NCBI GenBank assembly: GCA_003566215.1
Contig: PXEJ01000158.1
Location: forward strand, 1 to 10,382
Direction: 5' to 3'
Source: Cyanobacteria bacterium T3Sed10_376R1m
GTDB lineage: Bacteria; Cyanobacteriota; Cyanobacteriia; Cyanobacteriales; Cyanobacteriaceae
DNA length: 10,382 bases
A model generated the notes under the pieces. That model had not been told where the DNA came from, did not search any database, and saw nothing but the letters and a program-made list of their open reading frames with translations. Below, one piece after another: positions 1 through 6,208 of the stretch (positions within the stretch are counted from its first letter, which is position 1; every line of letters begins with the position of its first letter). The position numbers were made by a program, and so were the translations under genes.

Positions 1-374
1 AAACTCCAGAGATAGTATGCTATAAAAGCTGGTACGCCCATAATTAGCGCATTAATTCCTAAGGTTGATAATCCGCCATGTTGAAAAAATACTGCTTGAA
101 AAAATAAACCAATTAATATCGCAGGAAAAGCAAAATAACCTAAGATAATTCCCATTAAACCATTTAAAATTAAATGAATACTAAAGGGAGGAATAGGAAT
201 ATGAATAAGAGAAGAAATAAAGAAAGTGGCGGTTAATAATGATGCCTTTGGTATTTCCTCTTGATAATTAGTTTTTTTGTTAATTTGACGTAGAGAAAAC
301 CATGTTAATCCCCCTGTGACGGCATAACCAGAAATCGACACCGCAGGGGGTAATAAACCATCGGGAATGTGCAT
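1..374 (-). CDS. CbiM/NikM-type cobalt/nickel ECF transporter permease, N-terminal part (truncated by window edge)
   Basis: Membrane substrate-binding (S) component of an energy-coupling factor importer for Co2+ or Ni2+. Only the first 124 codons are in the window; the reading frame is still open at base 1. The protein begins MHIPDGLLPP, the hallmark start of the family. Metal is held by the free N-terminus, His2 and a later His; His67 here falls at the position reported for the nickel ligand of a structurally studied NikM. Hydrophobic stretches at about 9-28, 44-61 and 67-118 fit a polytopic membrane protein. The ATG at 374 is fixed by the conserved start, since His2 must be residue 2. The gene follows a secreted helper-like gene by 63 bp on the same strand, which suggests co-transcription; the CbiQ/CbiO-type partners would lie off the left edge. 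I cannot decide between cobalt and nickel from this part alone. Confidence 0.9.
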   Translation of the reverse strand, partial: MHIPDGLLPPAVSISGYAVTGGLTWFSLRQINKKTNYQEEIPKASLLTATFFISSLIHIPIPPFSIHLILNGLMGIILGYFAFPAILIGLFFQAVFFQHGGLSTLGINALIMGVPAFIAYYLWS

Positions 375-437
375 TTCGATTCGTAATTAAAATTTTAGTA
401 ATATCTGAATTTGGTTAACGATTAATAGTTAATTTTT

Positions 438-974
438 TTATTCTTCTAATCTTTTTTTTGGGCGAGAAAAAAATAAGGCTGTGCCGACAAAACCCCAAAC
501 TCCAGATACTGCCATTAATAGTTTTTGGGAATTGTTGGGAAAAGATTGCATACTGCTGTTATTGGGATTAATCTTGATTTGACTTTCTTTGGTGGAGGAT
601 TTGGTTTCATTTTCCATGTCTGAGTCTATTACTGTGGTTTGGGTAACAGGTTCGATAGGAATGTTAATTATACTACCATGACCTGCGGTTCTTACCCTTA
701 CTGTCCAATTTCCCGTGATACTTTTATCAGGGGTAAAGGTAAAATTGCCTTTTTCGTCAGCAACTCCTTGCAAGTATGGTTCACTCGGATTATCAGGGGC
801 ATAAACTACCACTTGGGCATTGCTCATTGGTTGCCCGGTGTCATATTGAGCTATAAGTGCGATCGCATCTACTTTTTCATAATTAATAATAGCACCATGG
901 GCTAAAGTCTTGTTAACGGTAGAAATGAAAGATAAAAAAAAGGCAAAACTAAGCCAGGATAATTTAGTCAACAT
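438..974 (-). CDS. Secreted, membrane-anchored accessory protein resembling NikL/NikK of nickel/cobalt ECF importers
   Basis: A 178-residue protein. It has an N-terminal signal peptide (about 1-25, hydrophobic 6-20, likely cleavage after TLA), a beta-sandwich-like domain (about 28-110) of the carboxypeptidase-regulatory/DUF4198-like kind, a Ser/Asn-rich linker (about 118-150), one C-terminal membrane helix (151-170) and a basic tail RPKKR. The predicted topology is extracytoplasmic domain outside, tail inside. If cleavage is as predicted, the mature protein starts with His26 (HGAI), echoing the metal-binding N-terminal His of CbiM. A second HG pair lies at 99-100. The gene is immediately upstream of the cbiM-like gene on the same strand, where NikK/NikL-type extra components are known to occur. 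The role in metal capture is inferred from context and architecture, not from a motif specific enough to name the gene. The ATG at 974 is chosen because it gives a complete signal peptide. Confidence 0.72.
   Translation of the reverse strand: MLTKLSWLSFAFFLSFISTVNKTLAHGAIINYEKVDAIALIAQYDTGQPMSNAQVVVYAPDNPSEPYLQGVADEKGNFTFTPDKSITGNWTVRVRTAGHGSIINIPIEPVTQTTVIDSDMENETKSSTKESQIKINPNNSSMQSFPNNSQKLLMAVSGVWGFVGTALFFSRPKKRLEE
859..866. repeat. HIP1 palindrome GCGATCGC
   Basis: Exact copy of the highly iterated palindrome found throughout many cyanobacterial genomes. It lies inside the coding region of the NikL-like gene. It supports the cyanobacterial assignment. Confidence 0.85.
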
Positions 975-983
975 AAAAAAATT

Positions 984-1027
984 AAAAGATAGATTAATCT
1001 ATTCCCATGGTTTAATAGCTATCTTTT
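984..1027 (-). terminator. Hairpin with T-rich flank between atx1 and the NikL-like gene
   Basis: A perfect 9-bp stem (984-992 AAAAGATAG with 1019-1027 CTATCTTTT) encloses a loop of about 26 nt. On the minus strand the stem is followed by AATTTTTTT, so it can act as an intrinsic terminator for atx1. The T run directly abuts the start codon of the downstream gene at 974. Read on the plus strand it also has a T9 run, but no plus-strand gene lies upstream. Its AT-rich stem makes it a modest terminator. It could instead mask or expose the translation start. Confidence 0.5.
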
Positions 1028-1076
1028 TTTTTCAATACCCCTGTGGGGCATTCAATTTCTTTGTTTTCTAATATGC

Positions 1077-1271
1077 TTATCCTTCAATAGTATGTCCAGC
1101 ATCAATGATAGCTTTTTTGATAGTCTCAATACTGCCTTGAGTCTCCACATTGACAACTTTAGTACCAACATCAATATTAACATCGGCTTGAGGCTCACTA
1201 TTTTTAATTGCTTTTGTAATAGTTTCGGCACATACTTCACAGGCAATACTTGGTACTTTGAAGGAAAACAT
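1077..1271 (-). CDS. atx1: Atx1-type copper metallochaperone (HMA domain)
   Basis: A 64-residue cytosolic heavy-metal-associated domain with ferredoxin-like fold. The copper-binding CxxC is Cys11-Glu-Val-Cys14 in the loop IACEVCAE. His60 in the C-terminal DAGH loop corresponds to the extra His ligand typical of cyanobacterial Atx1. From family knowledge, such Atx1 hands Cu(I) to the P-type ATPases CtaA and PacS to supply plastocyanin and cytochrome oxidase in thylakoids. Length and the ends of the protein match the cyanobacterial family. The ATG at 1271 gives the standard MFSFKVPSIAC start; no Shine-Dalgarno is evident, as is common in cyanobacteria. It lies upstream of the nickel/cobalt importer genes on the same strand, separated from them by a hairpin. 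Confidence 0.9.
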   Translation of the reverse strand: MFSFKVPSIACEVCAETITKAIKNSEPQADVNIDVGTKVVNVETQGSIETIKKAIIDAGHTIEG

Positions 1272-1505
1272 AATTTTTAATAATTAATAATAAAAAGTCT
1301 AGGATGTTGATAAATTAATCGTTCTGAATCCATCATAATCATATTTTATGTAGAAGTCAGTCTAATGAAAACTGTAGTAAATATAACATCTCCCCACAAA
1401 GATAAAGCTTGAAACCCAAAATTTATAGTTAAATATTAAAATTTGTTACGCATATAAGCACCAAAATCCGTTAAATTAGAAGAAAGAGCATAGCAAAAAA
1501 AAATC

Positions 1506-2144
1506 ATGACATCATCCTCCATCGCTGTTAGAGAATTACCATTGTTTCCTCTGCCTGAAGTCGTATTGTTTCCCGGAAGACCATTACCATTACATATTTT
1601 TGAATTTCGTTATCGTATGATGATGAATACCATCTTAGAATACGATCGCCGTTTCGGTGTATTAATGATTGATTCTACCAACGGAGAAATTGCTCAAATA
1701 GGCTGCTGTGCGGAAATTATCCATTTTGAACGTTTACCTGATGATCGTATGAAAGTGCTTACCCTCGGGCAACAAAGATTTAGAGTGTTAGAATACGTCA
1801 GAGAAAAACCTTATCGGGTAGCCTTAGTAGAGTGGATTGAGGACATACCCACCCCAGACGATATGCAAGAAAAAGCCCATGAAGTGAGAAGTTTATTAGA
1901 AGATGTGGTAAAACTTTCGGCTAAATTAACTGACCAAAAAATAGAATTACCAGAAAATTTGCCCACCTCTGCTACAGAATTATCTTATTGGGTTGCGAGT
2001 AATCTTTATGGAGTAGCCACCGAACAACAAGCCCTATTAGAAATGCGTGATACTAGGGAACGTTTGCAAAGGGAAGCGAATATACTAACTACCACAAGAG
2101 GAAACTTGGCGGCTAGAACGGCCCTCAAGGATGCTTTAAATTAG
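1506..2144 (+). CDS. Stand-alone LON substrate-binding domain protein
   Basis: A 212-residue soluble protein that is essentially one LON N-terminal (substrate-binding) domain. The opening ELPLFPLPEVVLFPGRPLPL followed by HIFEFRYRMM is the characteristic start of this domain. There is no AAA+ ATPase or Ser-Lys peptidase domain, so it is not a Lon protease itself. The C-terminal third is helical and charged, with a run of MRDTRERLQREANIL. Cyanobacteria and plants commonly carry such single-domain proteins. Their biochemical role is not well defined; an adaptor or protein-quality role is only inference. The ATG at 1506 follows an A-rich stretch without a clear Shine-Dalgarno. The gene is monocistronic here, divergent from atx1 and convergent with psbM. 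Confidence 0.87.
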   Translation: MTSSSIAVRELPLFPLPEVVLFPGRPLPLHIFEFRYRMMMNTILEYDRRFGVLMIDSTNGEIAQIGCCAEIIHFERLPDDRMKVLTLGQQRFRVLEYVREKPYRVALVEWIEDIPTPDDMQEKAHEVRSLLEDVVKLSAKLTDQKIELPENLPTSATELSYWVASNLYGVATEQQALLEMRDTRERLQREANILTTTRGNLAARTALKDALN

Positions 2145-2163
2145 CGTGGAGTGTTGTAAATGG

Positions 2164-2202
2164 ATAAACAAAAATTGACTTTGCTAAATCTCTAGTCAAT
2201 TT
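2164..2202 (-). terminator. Intrinsic terminator for psbM (also between convergent genes)
   Basis: A perfect 9-bp stem (2172-2180 AAATTGACT with 2194-2202 AGTCAATTT) has a 13-nt loop. On the minus strand it is followed by TTTTTGTTTAT, which fits an intrinsic terminator about 95 nt past the psbM stop codon. It may also stop plus-strand transcription from the LON-domain gene, where a second small hairpin GGGCAAAATTTTCACCC (2203-2219) follows. Confidence 0.6.
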
Positions 2203-2295
2203 GGGCAAAATTTTCACCCATTAGGCATAAAAAATTAGTACACCATAATGCTATTGATTACTATTGCAAAGCCAAAGTGTTCTTAAAAAAATATA

Positions 2296-2400
2296 TTATG
2301 CCTCGTTTTTTCCAGTTTGAATATACAAAATTAACAGAAAAACCGTAGGCACAAGTACAAACATCAATGTGGCAACAAAGCCTAAATCGTTAACTTGCAT
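2296..2400 (-). CDS. psbM: Photosystem II reaction centre protein M
   Basis: A 34-codon gene, easily missed because of its size. The product begins [20 protein letters not shown], continues [11 protein letters not shown] and ends NEA. This is the PsbM pattern: a short lumen/stroma-exposed start MQVNxLGFxAT, one transmembrane helix (about 8-27) and a conserved IQT end. PsbM is a single-helix subunit at the dimer interface of photosystem II in the thylakoid membrane. The ATG at 2400 and TAA at 2296 give the usual family length. It stands alone between the LON-domain gene (convergent) and feoB (same strand, 173 bp upstream), followed by a hairpin terminator. Confidence 0.95.
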   Translation of the reverse strand: MQVNDLGFVATLMFVLVPTVFLLILYIQTGKNEA

Positions 2401-2573
2401 TTTATTAATTTCTCAAATATTAAATTAACCCTAACTAGAATATCATATTGCTGTCTCTAACTTGGTTTATGGATAAAAATTAAAATTAATCTCAACATAA
2501 TAGTAACTTAGAACCTACTCAAAAAGTTTCATCGTCTCCATTGCCCAAAATCTATGTATATTAAAAATCTCAT

Positions 2574-4412
2574 CTATTGAAAACCTAATAACAATGCCCC
2601 ATGATAAAAAATATAAGTAACAATCCAAGCATACACCAGAGAAAAAATTAGGGACAATAGGGTAAAACCCCATGATTTTGACTCCGCCTTTACCGTTGCT
2701 ACCGTTGTTAAACAAGGGGTATAAAGTAAACAAAATACACAAAATGCGATCGCACTACTAGGATTAATCGTAAGGGCAAACTGTGCCGACAAAGCTGAAG
2801 CCCCCATACCGTAAATAGTAGCAAAAGAACCCACCACAATTTCTTTGGCAATAAACCCAAAAATTAAAGAAAGAGTTAAATAAGGATTAATGCCAATAGG
2901 TTGCATAATAGGAGAAAGAAAAACCCCAATTTGCCCCCCCCAAGTATCTAAACCAGTTGCATTTTCAGGAAAATAAGTTAAAAACCACACCGCAACACAA
3001 CCGACAATAATAAAATTAGTCGCTCGACGCAAAAACTCCTTCACCTCACCCCATCCCCTCAACAAAACCTGCTTAAAAGTAGGTAAACGATAGGGTGGTA
3101 ACTCAATCACAAAAGGTTCTGTACTTTGAAACTGTTGGGTTTTACTAAAAACAAAAGCCACCGCAAAACTAGCCACAAAACTAAGAATATACAAAGAAAA
3201 TAAAACAATAGGGCCTAAATTAGCAGGAAAAATCGCCCCAATAATAAAAACAAAAACAGCCAATCTCGCTGAGCATAAAGCAAAAGGAATAATCAACATA
3301 GACAATAGACGCATAGGGCGAGAGCGAATAATTCTCGTACCCATCAAAGCAGGGACATTACAACCAAAACCCATCATCTGCATCACAAAAGCCCTACCAT
3401 CAAGACCCATTTTTGCCATAAAAGCATCCATCAAATAAGCCGAGCGAGATAAATAACCACTATCCTCCACCGCCGCCATCACAAAAAAGAAAATCACAAT
3501 CAAGGGTACAAAAGATGCCACCGTTGCCACCCCAAGCCATAGCCCATTAAGTACAAAACTCTGCACCATCTCAGGCAAAGGATAAATAACCGGCTCAATA
3601 ATTTGTTCCCCAACCCACGTAGTGACAATATCCATCACATCTTGAGACGGTAAGCCTAAATACCAAATTAAAAAGAAAATCCCCAACATAGAAGCGAAAA
3701 AAATAGGAATTCCCAACCAAGGATGCAGTAAAACATTATCTAAACTATCCGTAAAGGTTTTTACATCCTCAGAAGGCATTATCACCGTATCCGTCAAAAT
3801 TTGTTGTCTTTGGCTATCTGTAATAGGATTATTGACAAAATAATCATTTAAATTATTAACAGTAAAAGAATTTTCTTGTTCTTTGATTGCCTTGCCCATA
3901 GCCGTCAAAACTCCCTCCCATCCTTTGCCATACTTAGCACTAATTAAAAATACAGGTATTCCCAACTCCTGTTCTAATTTTTGCTTATTAATCTCCACCC
4001 CATAGCGTTTTGCTTCATCAGCCATATTTAAAATGACCATAGAGGGTAATCCTAAAGCCTTTAGTTCTAAAACAAGGTTTAATTGGCGATCGACCTGAGA
4101 CGCATTAATAACCACTAAAACCAAATCGATAGCAAAATTGCTTAAAAAATCTTTAACCACCGATTCATCTTCCGAAAAACCTTTTAAATCATAAATACCA
4201 GGTAAATCAACTATCTCAACAGTTTCCCCATTAAAAACAATTTCCGCCTGTAACAAATCAACAGTAATACCCGGCCAATTACCCACATGGGCATTAATAC
4301 CAGTGAGACGGTTAAAAAAAGTCGATTTACCCGTGTTAGGTTGCCCAATTAAAGCAATTCTTTTTCGAGCATTACCTGTAACAATAGTTAAGGGCGAGTG
4401 ACAAGTTTGCAT
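2574..4412 (-). CDS. feoB: Ferrous iron transport protein B
   Basis: A 612-residue inner-membrane Fe2+ importer with an N-terminal G domain. GTPase motifs are all visible: G1 GQPNTGKS (23-30), G2 region VGNWPGIT (43-50), G3 DLPG (69-72), G4 NMAD (129-132) and G5 SAK (158-160). A helical linker follows, then the membrane domain (about 229-612). Family gate motifs are present: GFGCNVPA (348-355), PFALCSAR (376-383, Cys380) and YTPC (564-567). It is shorter than the Escherichia coli protein (773 residues) and lacks a long C-terminal tail, as in other cyanobacterial forms. The start MQTCHSPL comes from the ATG at 4412. It lies 38 bp downstream of feoA on the same strand, so co-transcription is likely. 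No feoC is visible. No Fur box was recognised. Confidence 0.96.
   Translation of the reverse strand: MQTCHSPLTIVTGNARKRIALIGQPNTGKSTFFNRLTGINAHVGNWPGITVDLLQAEIVFNGETVEIVDLPGIYDLKGFSEDESVVKDFLSNFAIDLVLVVINASQVDRQLNLVLELKALGLPSMVILNMADEAKRYGVEINKQKLEQELGIPVFLISAKYGKGWEGVLTAMGKAIKEQENSFTVNNLNDYFVNNPITDSQRQQILTDTVIMPSEDVKTFTDSLDNVLLHPWLGIPIFFASMLGIFFLIWYLGLPSQDVMDIVTTWVGEQIIEPVIYPLPEMVQSFVLNGLWLGVATVASFVPLIVIFFFVMAAVEDSGYLSRSAYLMDAFMAKMGLDGRAFVMQMMGFGCNVPALMGTRIIRSRPMRLLSMLIIPFALCSARLAVFVFIIGAIFPANLGPIVLFSLYILSFVASFAVAFVFSKTQQFQSTEPFVIELPPYRLPTFKQVLLRGWGEVKEFLRRATNFIIVGCVAVWFLTYFPENATGLDTWGGQIGVFLSPIMQPIGINPYLTLSLIFGFIAKEIVVGSFATIYGMGASALSAQFALTINPSSAIAFCVFCLLYTPCLTTVATVKAESKSWGFTLLSLIFSLVYAWIVTYIFYHGALLLGFQ
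2746..2753. repeat. HIP1 palindrome GCGATCGC
   Basis: Second exact HIP1 octamer in the window, inside the 3' part of feoB. Confidence 0.85.
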
Positions 4413-4450
4413 TTTTTAGATCTTTTTGTAAAACACTTTTTCAGTAAACC

Positions 4451-4720
4451 CTAAATACATAATAATCGAACCATAATTAGATTCGCTTCAGCTTGACGAA
4501 TAGCGATAACTGTAGTTTTACCAACTTGCACTTGCAGGGGACTTCCCCACCAAAATCTACGTAATACCCTCACGGTATTACCCTTAACAAAACCCATTGC
4601 TTTAAGTCTATTTTTTAAAACTTCCCCATAAATACCAGTATCAACACAATCTATCACAGCAGTTTGATTTTTGTTTAAACTCCCTAAACTGATTAATGTA
4701 TCACTTTCATTAAGACTCAA
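4451..4720 (-). CDS. feoA: Ferrous iron transport protein A
   Basis: An 89-residue SH3-like FeoA protein, a cytosolic partner needed for FeoB-driven Fe2+ uptake. Family traits are [12 protein letters not shown] near the start, the middle block [21 protein letters not shown], and the [24 protein letters not shown] end. The frame has no ATG at its beginning. The TTG at 4720 is the only usual start before the upstream in-frame stop at 4727-4729, and AGGGTG lies 7 nt before it as a Shine-Dalgarno. This places the start 11 bp inside the end of thrC, suggesting translational coupling. feoB follows 38 bp downstream. The ATG at 4710 is out of frame. Confidence 0.9.
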   Translation of the reverse strand: MSLNESDTLISLGSLNKNQTAVIDCVDTGIYGEVLKNRLKAMGFVKGNTVRVLRRFWWGSPLQVQVGKTTVIAIRQAEANLIMVRLLCI

Positions 4721-5819
4721 AGCCCATCACCCTAGCCACTTCCTGTAAATTTACCTTAATACCTCTTCTGATATTACTCTCACTATTACTCATGGCATTA
4801 TCAGGATCTTTTAAACCATTACCAGTTAAAACACAAACAACAGTACCATTATCGGGAATTCGATCCTTTAACTTTAATGCCCCCGCAACAGATGCCGCAC
4901 TAGCCGGTTCACAAAAAATACCTTCCTCTCTGCCCAACATTTTGTAAGCTTCTATAATTTCTCCATCAGTAACCGCATTAAATTCACCACTAGAGGACTC
5001 CCTAACCGATAAAGCCTTATCCCAGTTAGCCGGATTTCCAATCCGAATAGCAGTAGCTATAGTATCAGGCTTCATAATCTGATGTCCTGCCACCAAAGGT
5101 GCCGAACCTGCCGCCTGAAAACCCATCATTCTAGGTAAACTATCACACCTGTTTTCTCCATGATACTGACAAAAGCCCATCCAATAAGCAGTAATGTTAC
5201 CGGCATTCCCCACAGGAATACAGACCCAATCAGGAGCATATCCGAGGGTATCCACCACTTCAAAAGCGGCTGTTTTCTGTCCCTCTAAACGATAGGGATT
5301 AAGAGAATTGACCAGAGTAACAGGATAATTTTCAGCAATTTCTCTGACAATAGTTAGAGCATCATCAAAATTACCATCGATAGCCAAAACTTCAGCTCCA
5401 TAAATAAGAGCTTGTGCTAGTTTCCCTAGTGCCACATAGCCATCTGGTACAATTACAAATGCTTTTAGCCCAGCCCTTGTAGCATAAGCCGCCGCCGCCG
5501 CCGAAGTGTTTCCCGTACTCGCACAAATAACAGCCTTGGCTCCCGCCTCTTTCGCTTTGGTGATAGCCATAGTCATCCCCCTGTCTTTAAAAGAACCAGT
5601 TGGATTTAGACCATCATACTTAACAAATACTTTAACATTACGTCCAATAATATTGGAAATGTAGGGAACAGGAATTAGGGGAGTGTTTCCTTCTCTAAGA
5701 GTTACAACAGGAGTGCTTTCGGTCACAGGTAAGTAGGCTCTATATTCTTCGATTAAGCCTCTCCAACCGCTTCTAGGGTACGCATTTATTGTGTTTGGGG
5801 GAATCTTCGTTGCTACCAC
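4710..5819 (-). CDS. thrC: Threonine synthase
   Basis: A 369-residue cytosolic PLP enzyme that converts O-phospho-L-homoserine to L-threonine, the last step of threonine synthesis. The PLP lysine is Lys78 in GSFKDRGM (75-82). STGNTSA (101-107) and the phosphate-binding loop GNAGN (204-208) are present, as is the late [12 protein letters not shown] segment. The N-terminal [13 protein letters not shown] followed by EGNTPLIP is typical of the shorter bacterial class. The start is the GTG at 5819; the in-frame stop at 5847-5849 leaves no ATG upstream, and no strong Shine-Dalgarno is seen. A TGTTATAAT extended -10 lies about 30 bp upstream. It is the first gene of the thrC-feoA-feoB run and diverges from rplJ. 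Confidence 0.96.
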   Translation of the reverse strand: MVATKIPPNTINAYPRSGWRGLIEEYRAYLPVTESTPVVTLREGNTPLIPVPYISNIIGRNVKVFVKYDGLNPTGSFKDRGMTMAITKAKEAGAKAVICASTGNTSAAAAAYATRAGLKAFVIVPDGYVALGKLAQALIYGAEVLAIDGNFDDALTIVREIAENYPVTLVNSLNPYRLEGQKTAAFEVVDTLGYAPDWVCIPVGNAGNITAYWMGFCQYHGENRCDSLPRMMGFQAAGSAPLVAGHQIMKPDTIATAIRIGNPANWDKALSVRESSSGEFNAVTDGEIIEAYKMLGREEGIFCEPASAASVAGALKLKDRIPDNGTVVCVLTGNGLKDPDNAMSNSESNIRRGIKVNLQEVARVMGFES

Positions 5820-5850
5820 AGGTGTTAATTTTGAATAGACAATTCTTTAA

Positions 5851-5859
5851 ATTATAACA
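5851..5859 (-). promoter_or_regulatory. Extended -10 promoter element for thrC
   Basis: On the minus strand the sequence reads TGTTATAAT, a TGn extension plus a perfect TATAAT hexamer. It lies about 31 bp before the GTG start of thrC, implying a short leader of roughly 25 nt. The -35 region at the normal distance (around 5874-5879, AAAAAC) is poor, which is acceptable for extended -10 promoters. Confidence 0.55.
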
Positions 5860-5880
5860 TATCGTGGTCAAAAGTTTTTA

Positions 5881-5909
5881 TTGACACAGACAGATTAATC
5901 AGTTATAAT
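5881..5909 (+). promoter_or_regulatory. Consensus sigma-70-type promoter for rplJ-rplL
   Basis: A perfect TTGACA (5881-5886), a 17-bp spacer and a perfect TATAAT (5904-5909). The expected transcription start is around 5916, giving a leader of about 290 nt before rplJ. Such an exact match to the group 1 sigma factor consensus fits a strongly expressed ribosomal protein operon whose output is then limited by the leader. Confidence 0.85.
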
Positions 5910-5943
5910 AATATGCTTGGAGTCAAAAAAAATATTAAATTTG

Positions 5944-6003
5944 GCTACAGCCGAAGACAGTGGGTGCAACAACATTGCTTAATTATCCTACTCAGGTTGA
6001 TGC
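5944..6003 (+). ncRNA. Ribosomal protein L10 leader (autoregulatory mRNA structure)
   Basis: Outer helix 5944-5952 (GCTACAGCC) pairs with 5995-6003 (GGTTGATGC) with two mismatches. Inner helix 5959-5964 (AGTGGG) pairs with 5987-5992 (CCTACT). They are separated by the asymmetric GAAGAC / CAG internal loop, as in the kink-turn of known L10 leaders. The primary sequence CCGAAGACAGTGGGTG followed by CCTACTCAGG resembles the L10-leader family in other bacteria. There, free L10(L12) complex binds and represses its own operon. Position between the promoter and rplJ supports the call. Identification is by eye; a covariance-model search would settle it. Confidence 0.75.
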
Positions 6004-6017
6004 AGATAACTATTAAC

Positions 6018-6052
6018 AGTGAATTTCAGATTATTTAATTGAGAAAATCACT
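6018..6052 (+). other. Second hairpin of the rplJ leader
   Basis: A 10-bp stem with one mismatch (6018-6027 AGTGAATTTC with 6043-6052 GAAAATCACT) around a 15-nt AT-rich loop. It lies between the L10 leader and the terminator-like hairpin. It could be a spacer structure or part of an alternative fold; no function is assigned. Confidence 0.45.
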
Positions 6053-6090
6053 AATTATATTAAAAAACTATCTTTACATCATCAACCCAG

Positions 6091-6126
6091 AACCCGGCTA
6101 GAAATAGTGAGGGTTTTTCTGTTTTT
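6091..6126 (+). terminator. Putative attenuator (intrinsic terminator) in the rplJ leader
   Basis: Stem AACCC (6091-6095) pairs with GGGTT (6111-6115). It is topped by a CTA-GAAA-TAG tetraloop hairpin (6098-6107) across a small internal loop, and followed by TTTTTCTGTTTTT. This looks like an intrinsic terminator about 80 nt before rplJ. With the upstream L10 leader, it suggests premature termination when L10(L12) binds, as described for Firmicutes. The regulatory link here is inference; the lower stem is short. Confidence 0.55.
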
Positions 6127-6193
6127 AGTTGTTCTATAAATGTTTTGGGCTAACCAAAAATCATCTTAAAAAACAACGAATTTTAAAATATCC

Positions 6194-6203
6194 GAGGAGG
6201 TGA
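6194..6203 (+). promoter_or_regulatory. Strong Shine-Dalgarno of rplJ
   Basis: GAGGAGGTGA is almost fully complementary to the 16S rRNA 3' end. It is unusually strong for this window, where most genes show none. Its AGGAGG ends at 6200, 8 nt before the ATA at 6209. It overlaps the GTG at 6200, so that GTG cannot be the start served by this site. It therefore decides the rplJ start. Confidence 0.85.
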
Positions 6204-6208
6204 GAACC

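Noticed and set aside
639..905. Plus-strand open frame of 88 codons
   Set aside because: It is antisense to the NikL-like gene, with no domain or ribosome-binding site.
984..1027. A metal riboswitch before the NikL-like gene
   Set aside because: The spacer is only about 100 bp and shows none of the conserved cobalamin or NiCo riboswitch blocks; a plain hairpin explains it.
1052..1246. Minus-strand frame overlapping atx1
   Set aside because: It is a shifted frame; the atx1 frame has the CxxC and His ligands.
2515..2742. Minus-strand open frame overlapping the 3' end of feoB
   Set aside because: It is an alternative frame of feoB, which carries family motifs to its last helix.
4708..4710. 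ATG near the start of feoA
   Set aside because: It is out of frame with feoA, so the TTG at 4720 is kept.
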